The notes under the pieces were generated by a model. It was not told the DNA's origin, made no database searches, and saw only the letters and a program-made list of their open reading frames with translations. Source: Hyaloraphidium curvatum (Eukaryota; Monoblepharomycota; Hyaloraphidiomycetes; Hyaloraphidiales; Hyaloraphidiaceae). Taken from it: 64,000 nucleotides of DNA. Made by a program: the position numbers and the translations under genes. The stretch covers positions 682,001-746,000 of the forward strand of contig JAIVFI010000012.1 in assembly GCA_025558095.1 (NCBI GenBank). The letters are read 5' to 3'. How positions within the stretch are numbered: the stretch's first letter is position 1; each line of letters begins with the position of its first letter. Shown piece after piece: positions 29,972 through 38,736 of this stretch.

Positions 29972-31616
29972 GATGGAGACCGAACTCCCGGTGCCTTTGC
30001 TGCTGAGTGCGGACGAGTCCGCGCTCTCTTCCCCGCCGTCCGGCGGCCCCCGCCGAGCGCGACCTCGGCGGCGCCGCCCCGGATCTCCGCAGCCAGCAAT
30101 GCGACGCCGCGCACGGGCTCCGCGACCGGCCGCTGACCGAGGCCGAAGTACTGCGCGCGCTCGAGCCGCACCCGGGGCTGCGCACGGTCCTGCGGCTCCA
30201 GCTCTCTCCCTTCGTCAACTCCTACCCGGTGCTGCGGCGGATCCCGGCCTTTGTTACGACCATGACCCTCATGGCGACTATCTGGTTGCCGAATGACGGC
30301 CGGTTCGGAACTAAGCAGCTCGCGACCTGTGTGTTCGTGCCGCCGCCGGGGCTCCGAATCGCCCGCTGACGCGTTGCCAGATTGCGTCGCCCTCCCCCTG
30401 GTCTGGCTGGGCAACGTATTCGTCTTTTTCATTTTCTTTTCGTGTTCAAAGTCCCGGCACGAGAATGCCCCTCGGCGGCTCGCGTCGCCGGCCTGGAAGC
30501 ACACGCGTTGGCGCCCCTAGTGCTCTGGCTGCAGCTTTCTTTCCCAACCTCGTGCTCGGGACAACCGGATGCTGAGCATGGGGGCGCGAAGATCAGGCCG
30601 GGCGGCCTCCTCGTCGCGCACGAGCCCGACGACCGGCTCTGCCCCTGCCCCCGCGCGGAGTGCGCCGGTTGGATCCCGGGGCGGGTGCTGCTCGCGCGAC
30701 TGGCGGTGCAGGTTCCGCGCAGCCTCGTCTACTTGTTCATCACGTACTTTTCGGCGCGGTGGACCCAGCTCGTCACCTTTGGGGCGTCTACGTGGGGAAT
30801 GCCGTGGACGTGTGCCGTGGCATCGCTTGCCCGTACGCAATCGAGCTCCGCTCTACGACACGAGCAGGCCCCTGTTGAACCTGAACGCCCGCCTCACGCA
30901 TAGGGCCCTCAGGCTGCACCTGACGGTCTTCATGCGGCGCTACCGGGATGCCCTCGACAAGGACGCCGGTGCTTCAATGCCGGCCCTTCCCGAGGCGGAG
31001 CCCTACCAGGCGCTGCACCCCTGGATCGCCGCGACCTTCAACCAGCGCATCGTTCAGCTGGGCCTCTCGCAAGCCTGGTACTCTTCGATGATCGTCTGCT
31101 TCGTCGTCTACATTGCCCTCTTCATCGTAGGTGCCACCGGGATATCCACGGTACCCGCATCGCCCACCGGCCGCGCCCCGCCAGGCCACCGGATCCTGCA
31201 TCCCCCTCGCATTCTTCACCACCCTCATCCTCAACATCATCCTCCTCGTCGTCGAGCTGGGCCTCGTCGCCACCGGCAACACGCAGGTCTCCACCGCCGC
31301 AGACCTCTACCTCCAGGCCCGCCGCGAGGCCCGCGAACTTACGGCCGCGGCCACCATCCGCGCCGCCTGCGACCCCGATCCTGACCGTTCGGCCCACGCG
31401 GCGAAGCTCTCGGCGGCGCTGGTCCGCCACGCGGACGTGCTGGGCTCGTTCGCGGGCATCGGGGAGCGGAGGGTAAGGTTTCTCGGGTTCCCGGTGTCGT
31501 TCGGGACCGTGAGGACGCTGTGCATCACCGGGTTCACGGTCGGGTTCGGCCTGTGGAGCATCCTGCGCGGCGCGGGGGTGTTTCTGACGGTGGAGTCGGC
31601 CTGCCCGAACGTGTGA
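29972..31616 (+). pseudogene. 7-TM CPC-motif family copy F3, probably decayed
   Basis: Begins at ATG 29972 (METELPVPLLLSADESALSS), but the continuation (RPLTEAEVLRALEPHPGLR, then a TM with FVTTMTLMATIW) lies in another frame; a two-base CT duplication near 30027 could explain the shift. The middle part shows LVAHEPDDRLCPCPRAECAG in yet another register, and the segment after TM3 (SARWTQLVTFGASTWGMPW) leads into a frame break near 30840. From about 30880 the frame is good again: THRALRLHLTVFMRRYRDAL, a 58-nt intron 31127-31184 before GSCIPLAFF, then STAADLYLQARREARELT, RRVRFLGFPVSFGTVRTL and a stop at 31616. Some breaks could be further introns, but at least one is not. I call it a pseudogene or a badly damaged gene. 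Confidence 0.6.
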
Positions 31617-31806
31617 TTGGCCGGAGCGGCAAGCAGCGGGTGACCGGGATGTTCATCCATCAGGGCGGGATCATTACGTTGCTTGAGCATGCCGAAGACT
31701 TCTGATGTCAGATGTCCATGTACAGATTGCATTGCCTCCCCGGGTCCAGGCTGTGCACGATGGAACATTCCTCGTTGCGTTAGCCGGCCGCCCTCCCATT
31801 CGCGCG

Positions 31807-33433
31807 ATGGTGGCCTCCCAGCTCTCCCTCGCCGGCCAGCCCGTCGCATTCACCGCCGAAGAATGGACGGTGATGTTCCCCGCGGCCGAGGCGGGCGACG
31901 GCTCCGTATTCGAGGGCCAAGTGCCGGCGGAGGAGGATCCCGCCGCGGACCACCGCCGCGCCGACCCGCTGACCCGGACGGCGCTGCTTGCCGAGCTGCG
32001 CTCACGGAGCGCGCTGGCGCACGCGTTTGTGGCGGTGCAGTTCGCGGTCGCGCCGTGGGCCTCGCGGACCGTGCTCCGGTTCTTCCTGCACGCCGTCGGC
32101 AACATCCTCATGCTCGTCTGGGTGCTCAACAACGACGGCGGGATGTTCGTCGGCGCCAGGAGGACCTCCGGGGTCATCGCATTCGTGTTTGCTAGCCTCG
32201 GCGTCGGCCTCCTGTTCCCCTTCTTCTCAGTGATCAAGAGCAAGTACGCCGAGCTGGCGGCGGGCGCCGAGGACGCGAGCAGGCTCACCTACGCGCAGGC
32301 CGCGCGATGGTCCCAGCTGGTCCGCAGGATCGGCCAGGCCGGCGTCGCAAAGCCCGAAGACGCCGAGGCGGGCAAGGAGTCGCAGGAACCAATGTCTCTG
32401 CTGCTCGCGCACAATCCCAAGGACCCGCTCTGCCCGTGCGCCGATCCCGATTGCGCGGGGGACCTGCTGCGGACGGCCGGCATAGCCCGTGCGGGCGACC
32501 TGGTTTTCCGGATTTGCATCTACCTCGTCGCCCAGGGGCTCATAATTAACTGGACGGGGTTCGTGACTCTTGGGGACAGCCTCTGGTCCTCGCCGTCCGG
32601 CGTACTAGCGGCGATCCTTGTCAGTGAGTGCATGTCCTCAGTTCGGCCGCTTGCAAGCTCCAATCGAGCCCCCAAATCCAGTCGCCGCAAACCTCAGCTT
32701 GTTCGTCACCACGGCCGTCAGCCTCGTGCCGGCCATGCCCCCCGTGCACCAGCTCGCGCTCCGGATCCACCACCGCGCCATGTCGCTGGCACTCGCTTCC
32801 CTGTTGGCGAGGTACCAGCGCGCGCTCTTCGGTCCCCAAGACGGATCCAAGCTCGCACAGATGCCGCACGAAACGGAGCCCTACACAAAGATCCACACTT
32901 TCCTTGTCGCCAACTGGTCTCGCGGCGACCCATTCATCCTGACGGGGGGCAAGTTCTTCTCCATCACCACCGCCGTCTACATCATCTCGGGGTTCATCTT
33001 TGCCCTGGGGGGCTCCTGTATCCCGGCCTTTGTGCCCTGCTTCCTCCTCGTGCTTCTCGCCATCTTCACCCTGGACCTGGTCAACTATGCCTACGCCAAC
33101 GGACGGATCAACTCCATCACGGATCTGTACCGAGATGCGCAGCGCCACGTGCAGGAGATGATGCACCGCGCAGACCGTGCCATCCCCGCCGGCGACGCCG
33201 AACGCAGGCAGCTCCTCTTCGGCCTGCAGATCCACGACCGCATCCTGTAATCATACGTGGGCTCGCACAGGCACAAGGCCAAGCTGCTGGGTTTCCCGAT
33301 CGACTGGACCGTCATCAGGACGCTCTACCTGACCGCGATACCCGTGGTGTTTGCGCTGTACTCGGTGCTTGGTGGGGCGGGGGTCAGGTTGACCATGGAG
33401 ACCCTGTGCCCGGCGCCGAAGCCGGCGGCGTGA
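31807..33433 (+). CDS. 7-TM CPC-motif family copy F4 with in-frame stop
   Basis: Starts at ATG 31807 (MVASQLSLAG; an earlier ATG at 31705 is possible). The motifs are FTAEEWTVMFPAAE, PLTRTALLAELRS, TM1 and TM2, LLAHNPKDPLCPCADPDCAG, TM3 and TM4, intron 32624-32681 (58 nt, phase 1), IHHRAMSLALASLLARYQRA, TM5 and TM6 with GSCIPAF, and NYAYANGRINSITDLYRDAQ. A TAA at 33248-33250 interrupts just before the last conserved segment, and the same frame continues HKAKLLGFPIDWTVIRTLY to a TGA at 33431. The stop would remove the last TM. Because the sequence after the stop is fully conserved, the mutation is recent, or the codon is read through, or it is a sequencing error. Confidence 0.7.
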
Positions 33434-33618
33434 TTGGCGGCGCGGCCAGGATGATCGGACTTTCGGGCGACAGGTTGTACCCTACCACCGTCCGAATCAC
33501 AGGTAGAATAGACGAGGGCTTCGGCGGAGTGTTGGTCGGAACCGCTGTCCCGCTCCTCGCCCAACCCTCGCCCGTCAAAACCGCTCGCGACTGCCCCCTC
33601 CCCTACGGGCCTGAAGGG

Positions 33619-34602
33619 ATGGCGGAACCTCCGAAGCCCGTTTCCTTTTCCGAGGCGGAGTGGTTGGCCATCTTCCCCGCGTTCCCCACCGTCCCTCCGT
33701 CGCTCTCGGCCGCACCCTCGCCGGCCGACCGCGCCGCCTCGCTGCGCGCCGCCAAACCTCTCACGCCCGGCGCGATGCTCCGCACCTTGAGACGCGCGGA
33801 TCCGCTCCTGGCCGCGTCCCTCACGCAGTTGCCCTGGGCGTCTTGGTCTACTTGATCCCAATCATCGGCCGCTTCTCCACCAACGCCTCCCTGCTTCGCC
33901 TTTCGCAACGGGTCCAGCATCGCGCCATGCGCCTCGCCCTTTCGTCGTTCCTGCAGCGGCTGCGGCGCGCGGCCCTCAAGGGGGACGTCGACATCGACGC
34001 TGCACCGCTGTATATCGAGCTGCAGGATCTGTACGCCTTGGTGTGGCAGCGCCGGATCTCTGCGACTAACGTCGGCACGCCCCAGCTGATCTTTGGCGGG
34101 GTGGCGGTCCTCTGCGCCATCGCAAACGTCGTAGGTCGATCTTGCGCGACCTCTGAGCTGCCCTTTAACCCGGACCCGCCGCAGGCCGTCGGTTCCTGCA
34201 TCCCCTGGTTCTTCATCTGCTACGTCTCCTACTTCATCCTCCTCACCTTCATCGACCTGATCAACTTTTCCGTCTCCAACGGCGCCATCGCCTCGGTCCG
34301 CGACCTCATCCTCGACGCCCGCGCCGAGGTCCGCGCCTGTCTCGCTGAACCGTCCCTCGCGATCGAGGGGAAGCTGACCGAGGGGCAGCGCGCGGCCGTG
34401 GCGCTGCTGAGGGCGCACGACGGGGTCCTGGCGGGCATGGAGGACGCGGACAGGTACAAGGCCAGGTTCCTGGGGTTCCCGATCGATTTCGGGGTCACGA
34501 GTGCTGGTGACGATCATCACCATCGTCATCGGCCTGTGGAGCATCGTCAGGGGGCAAGGTGCCTTCGTAACGCTGGAGATGGCATGCCCGTTGGTCAGAT
34601 GA
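33619..34602 (+). pseudogene. 7-TM CPC-motif family copy F5, central deletion and frameshift
   Basis: The first part (ATG 33619; FSEAEWLAIFPAFP, PLTPGAMLRTLRRADPLLAA, LTQLPWAS) is followed at about 33840 by sequence that corresponds to the end of TM4 in the other copies (VLVYLIPIIGRFSTN). TM1-TM3 and the CPC loop, roughly 200 residues, are missing and the frame changes. The remainder is conserved: QHRAMRLALSSFLQRLRRA, intron 34131-34183 before GSCIPWFFICY, FSVSNGAIASVRDLILDARA, DRYKARFLGFPIDFGV, then a second frame change near 34497 before VLVTIITIVIGLWSIVRG and the stop at 34600-34602. This is a clear pseudogene made by an internal deletion in a tandem array. Confidence 0.75.
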
Positions 34603-34710
34603 GTTACGTTACGGGGAACGCGAGAGAGTGACTGATTATAGACCAATTGCTTACACAATCGCTTCCGATCCTCATCAATTCCCTACCTCCATCGTTTGGC
34701 GCCTGTTGAT

Positions 34711-35757
34711 CTATGAACGGCGCTTCGTCGTCACAACCTTCTTGCGAGTTGTAGTTTTCTTCCGCGCCGACGTTGTCTTCTTCCTCGCTGTCGTCTTCTT
34801 GTTTCCGCTCTGCACCCGGAGGGGAGAGGTTCCTGTGGGGCTTCTCCGTTGGTGACATCCACGGCGGATACAACCCTTGAGCGCACGCACCCATCCTGCC
34901 GCAGCTCTCAACGTAGCTGCGCGCGGCCGGTCCGAGAATGATGGAGAGCGCCTGGCCCGTGGGGCCGAACGGGCTCTGCCGGCACATCCTTCCATTGAGC
35001 AGCGGAGTGCGGCATCCCGCCGGCACGGGCCGGGTGGCGTTGTTCTGGGACGGGACGTGATCAGCGTCGGCGAGCGGGGGGAGGGAATGCGCGCGGCCGT
35101 GCGCGGCCCGTGACATACGAGGAGCATGCTGGCGGCGACGACGGAGAGCCCGTTCCTGGGAGGCAGGTCGCACGTCTGCGTCGTGTTGGAGAACCAGAGC
35201 TCGTAGTTGAACCCGTTCTGCTTCAGAGCATCCGGCACCGGCCCCGAGTCGATCCCTGTGGGCAGACCAATCCGATCAGGTCCTGTCGAGCAGCCGTGGC
35301 AGTTCCTGTGCGACCCACAGCCGTAGAAGCCGTCGCTGGTGATTGACATTGTGTTTCCAGGCCGGCACCACGTGCGGGTCGGATAGCCGCCCTGCATGAG
35401 CGTCGTGCACTGGGCCGTTGCTTGGGAGGCGGCATAAAAGGATGGGCACGGCCCGGGGCGCACGCCCACGGTCAGCGAGATGCGACCGGGCAGTGGGGAG
35501 GTGCTCGCTTGGGGCGGGGGATTAGCGGTGGTTGTCCAACGGCACGGCCAACGGCCGCGCCACATACCAATGGGAGGCCCGCATTCCGGGCTGCCGGAAA
35601 TGCCGCTCCAGAACGGCTGGTCCAGGTAGATCACGGTGTATATCACGCCGGCGTCGGCGGGGGACGACGATGCGACGAGGACGGCCAGGACGGCCGCTGC
35701 CAGCGCCGCGGCCGTAGTCCGGAGAAGGGGCTTCGGGGGATTGGGAGCGCGGGTCAT
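34711..35757 (-). CDS. Secreted Cys-rich protein, C-terminal exon structure uncertain
   Basis: From ATG 35757 a signal peptide (LAAAVLAVLVASSSPADA) is followed by a Cys- and Gly-rich ectodomain with about twelve Cys (SPECGPP, RWPCRW, GPCPSF, CTTLMQGG, TWCRPGN, YGCGSHRNCHGC, QTCDLP). Exon 1 probably ends at 35119, where a good donor GTATGT follows a phase-0 codon; a matching acceptor at 35045 opens a second exon with more Cys (AGCRTPLLNGRMC, ESCGRMGACAQG). Beyond 34875 two frames compete: one gives a Lys/Thr tail (KKTTARKKTTSARKK) ending at 34711, the other an acidic tail. I could not find an intron that joins them cleanly. The function is unknown; it is likely a wall or extracellular protein. 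Confidence 0.55.
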   Translation of the reverse strand: MTRAPNPPKPLLRTTAAALAAAVLAVLVASSSPADAGVIYTVIYLDQPFWSGISGSPECGPPIGMWRGRWPCRWTTTANPPPQASTSPLPGRISLTVGVRPGPCPSFYAASQATAQCTTLMQGGYPTRTWCRPGNTMSITSDGFYGCGSHRNCHGCSTGPDRIGLPTGIDSGPVPDALKQNGFNYELWFSNTTQTCDLPPRNGLSVVAASMLLVCHGPRTAARIPSPRSPTLITSRPRTTPPGPCRRDAALRCSMEGCAGRARSAPRARRSPSFSDRPRAATLRAAAGWVRALKGCIRRGCHQRRSPTGTSPLRVQSGNKKTTARKKTTSARKKTTTRKKVVTTKRRS

Positions 35758-36100
35758 TCCGTGTCGTTGGCCAGGCAACTGCTTCGGAGCAGTGAGGGCG
35801 GAATGAGCAGGTTCCTCTCCCCGCTTCCAGTGGGCTGGTGGCCGACGAATGTTCCATCTCAATGACGTATGCGTGCATGGGCGACACTACACCGCTATTG
35901 CGCGCGCCTAACATGCGCTAAAGGCCGGACAGCGGATCTTTCGGAGCTCTTAAGGATGGGGAATCAGGCCGGCACGGAGTGGCAGAAGGAGGCGGGGAAG
36001 GCCGCGCTCAACATGGCGGTGAAGGGCGCGTTGAAGCAGGACATACAATGTGGATCAGTTCCCAGCACGGTTCCAATAATGAAATCGTTCCGATAATGTG
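35758..36100. other. Intergenic, no gene recognised
   Basis: 5' flank of the secreted Cys-rich gene and 3' flank of the next minus-strand gene. Short frames only. Confidence 0.5.
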
Positions 36101-37264
36101 TCACCACCCCATCCCCGCCGCCGGTCCCCTCCCCTTCCACTCGACGCGGGGCGCCGCGGACCAGGCCTCCCGCTCCGCCCTCCCACCGGGGGTTTCCCAC
36201 GCCTCGGCCGAGAGCGGGCCAACGTCCATCACGATCCTCGGGAGCGAACCGCGGGAGAACATAGAGGGCACGAGCACTAGGTCCGAAGAGGCGAGGGACG
36301 GGAGCGGGTCTGTGGCAACCAAGGTGGCCAGTCCCGAAGGGAAGAGCCCGCCGAGCGCGGCGAGCAAAAGCACGTTCGTCGACACCCCGAAGAGGGTGAT
36401 CTTTCGCGTCCCCGCGAACGGTTCCAGGAGCTCCCAGATCCCCGGGCCCGCGGCGTCGGCGCGGAGCACCGCCAGCCTTTCCATCCCCGGCGCCAGACCC
36501 GCCAGCGCAGCCAGCGATTTCCAGTGCACGCATGCGGAGCGGAGCTTCCGCGCCAGGGAGGGCAACTTGGCCAGCTTGGCCCGGGCGGGGTCCAGGAAGA
36601 GCGCGTGCAGGTCGCGCAGGTTCGGGGCGCGGGAGAGGGAGCGCAGCAAAGGGGGGAGGCGGGCGTCGGTGCCCGGCGGGAAGAAGAGGCGGACGGCGAG
36701 GAGAGAGGGGGGGAAGGTAGCGCCGTTGAAGGACGGGACGCCGTCCGGGTGAAGGTCGAGGTCCAGGAAGGCCAGGCGGGCGGCGCTTGGGAGCAGCTTG
36801 ACCAGAGGGGCGCAGGAAGGGGAGTCGGCGCGCAGAGACAATCGACGAATACTCGGCAGGCAATTCTTCAGCAGGGATATGAGGGCCGCGCGGTGCGCCG
36901 GGGAGCGCTGCGCCGGGAGCACGAGCTCGCGGGTGTGGCGCGCGGCCCGCGGCGTCAGGCCAAGGAGAACCTCCGCAGAAAATCTCATGGGCACGACGTC
37001 CAGCGAGCGCAACAGCGCCGGCTCGGCGAGTGCGTGGCACGCTTTGGAGGCCAGCGCGGTCCGCAGCAAGGTCAGGTGGCAGCGCCGCGCCGAGAGGGCG
37101 CACATGACCGCGAAGAGTAGCTCTGGAGGGAGCACCCAACCCGACGGCTCCCCCGCGGGGTCGCACGCCCCGGGCGCGGTCGAGCTGCCCAGCATAGACC
37201 CGTCCGTGAGATCTAGCGTCGGTTTGTTAGGGGCAGTCCCTTGCCCGCAACCGCCGCCTGACAT
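36101..37264 (-). CDS. F-box-like / leucine-rich protein (second type)
   Basis: Single exon of 387 residues from ATG 37264; the frame is open upstream but the first 90 codons there lack gene-like composition. An unstructured Gly/Pro head precedes VLPPELLFAVMCALSARRCHLTLLRTALASKACHALAEPALL, where the pattern LPPELL..V...L......L...L(A/S)SK.CH resembles an F-box-like motif. The body has repeated leucine-rich strands (ARLAFLDLDLHPDG, PSLLAVRLFFPPG, NLRDLHALFLDP, MERLAVLRADAA, TRKITLFGVS), like other genes in this window. The role is presumed substrate recognition in ubiquitin ligases, but no partner is evident. Confidence 0.6.
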   Translation of the reverse strand: MSGGGCGQGTAPNKPTLDLTDGSMLGSSTAPGACDPAGEPSGWVLPPELLFAVMCALSARRCHLTLLRTALASKACHALAEPALLRSLDVVPMRFSAEVLLGLTPRAARHTRELVLPAQRSPAHRAALISLLKNCLPSIRRLSLRADSPSCAPLVKLLPSAARLAFLDLDLHPDGVPSFNGATFPPSLLAVRLFFPPGTDARLPPLLRSLSRAPNLRDLHALFLDPARAKLAKLPSLARKLRSACVHWKSLAALAGLAPGMERLAVLRADAAGPGIWELLEPFAGTRKITLFGVSTNVLLLAALGGLFPSGLATLVATDPLPSLASSDLVLVPSMFSRGSLPRIVMDVGPLSAEAWETPGGRAEREAWSAAPRVEWKGRGPAAGMGW

Positions 37265-37567
37265 TGCGACGCGCGATTCCGTGATCTGACGGTCCGCAGC
37301 GGTGCAAACACGAAGATTCAGTAGGCCATCGCCACTTGCGGTACTCCGTAGCGTCGCCGTCTGCCACTGGACGCTGCTATTCGTGGATCTCTGGCCCGCG
37401 ATTGTCTCCCATTGCGGCATTCCGGGTCTCGTCTTCTCGGCCAAGCGATCCCGAATCGCGTCTGGAAGCCCATTATTCAACACCGATTGGATTCGTCTTG
37501 AGCTGTTTTCCGCACCCGTCAAAACCCATTCTCGCACTCGGATCCCTTCCCCGCCTCACTACCGACA
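37265..37567. promoter_or_regulatory. Divergent promoter region
   Basis: The 303 bp between the start codons of the minus-strand F-box-like gene and the plus-strand hydrolase. Lower GC than the genes, with no clear TATA element. Inferred from gene orientation only. Confidence 0.45.
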
Positions 37568-38410
37568 ATGGCGCCACCTGACACCTCCCTCCGCGTCACC
37601 CTCCTCGGCACCGGCTCGCCCACCGCCTCCCTCGCGCGCTCCCATCCCGCTGCCCTCGTGGAATGGGGCCCGCGCGGATCCGGACACTGCGCGCTGGTGG
37701 ACTGCGGGGACGGCACGGTGCAGCAGCTGCTCAAGGCCGGGGTGAAGCTCAGCACTGTGACGATAATCGGGTTAACTCACATGCACTGGGACCACATTTT
37801 GGGGTACCCTGCATTCGTGTGGGGTAGCTGGCTCGCCGGCAGGCCCAAGCTGAGGACCTACGGCCCGACCGGCACCGAGGAGATGCACCAGCGTTTAGTC
37901 AGGTCGTACTACGCCGACCAGGCAGAATGGGGCATCGATCTCGGGTTCAGAAAGGAAGGGTGGGAGGACATCAAGGTGCTCGACGTGGAAGACGGGTGGA
38001 CGGCGGACCTGGACGGGGGCTGCACGGTCCGCGCGGGGAGGGTCGAGCACCCCCCCATGGCGTCGCTGGGGTACCGCTTCGAGCACGGCGGCAAGTCGAT
38101 CGTCATTTCTGGCGACGTCGCCCGCTGCGACGAGCTCGTGAGGCTTTCACGCGACGCCGACGTGCTCGTCGTCGACGCCTGCGCGGCGCCGCCGCCGGAC
38201 ACCGCGCCACCCCAGCGGCAGAAGCTGATCGAGAAGCTGCACGGGTTCCATGCCAGCCCGCAGGATTGCGTGGACATGGCGCGCGCGGCGGGGGTCAAGC
38301 ACGTGGTGCTGACGCACCACCTGCCCGAGGTGGGGGTGCCGAGCTTCGATGCGGAGGGGTACGAGGGGAAGGTGACCGTGGGCGAGGATTTGATGGTCGT
38401 CGAGGCGTGA
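37568..38410 (+). CDS. Metallo-beta-lactamase-fold hydrolase
   Basis: Intron-less, 280 residues. LGTGSP (residues 13-18) and LVDCGDGT (44-50) are the first strands of the fold; THMHWDH (70-76) is the HxHxDH zinc site; VISGDV supplies the later Asp, and LTHH near residue 255 the last His. The AFVWGSW segment after the HxHxDH motif and overall length are like the RNase Z / arylsulfatase (AtsA-type) branch of the superfamily. All metal ligands look present, so it should be an active hydrolase, but whether it acts on a sulfate ester, phosphodiester or RNA cannot be read from sequence. At 280 residues it is short for a full tRNase Z. Confidence 0.85.
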   Translation: MAPPDTSLRVTLLGTGSPTASLARSHPAALVEWGPRGSGHCALVDCGDGTVQQLLKAGVKLSTVTIIGLTHMHWDHILGYPAFVWGSWLAGRPKLRTYGPTGTEEMHQRLVRSYYADQAEWGIDLGFRKEGWEDIKVLDVEDGWTADLDGGCTVRAGRVEHPPMASLGYRFEHGGKSIVISGDVARCDELVRLSRDADVLVVDACAAPPPDTAPPQRQKLIEKLHGFHASPQDCVDMARAAGVKHVVLTHHLPEVGVPSFDAEGYEGKVTVGEDLMVVEA

Positions 38411-38736
38411 TGGAAAATAGGGTTTCCCCCGGTTACGGCTGGAAGACGTACGTGCCGGGAAGCACGCAGCTGTACGAGCTTTAGACGGCGCCGTGGACGA
38501 GGCCATCTGGAGGGGCAAGGAGCGTGAAGGGCATCGGGTCAGGGCTGATTGGGCTGGTTTCACTTCTGGCAATGTTCGTCCGTGACGACTGCAAATGCCC
38601 ACGATGTGGCACCGCGCCTACACGGCCCTGCCTGTCGTGTTGGGCTCCTGTGCGTGAGAAACCAACGACCGCTACCGCCGCCCGACCGTGGTTTGCCTTC
38701 ACGCAACGCCTGACAAAAGATGTCGGGCTGCAACCC
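38411..38736. other. Convergent intergenic region
   Basis: 3' flanks of the hydrolase gene (+) and the channel gene (-). No gene seen. Confidence 0.5.
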
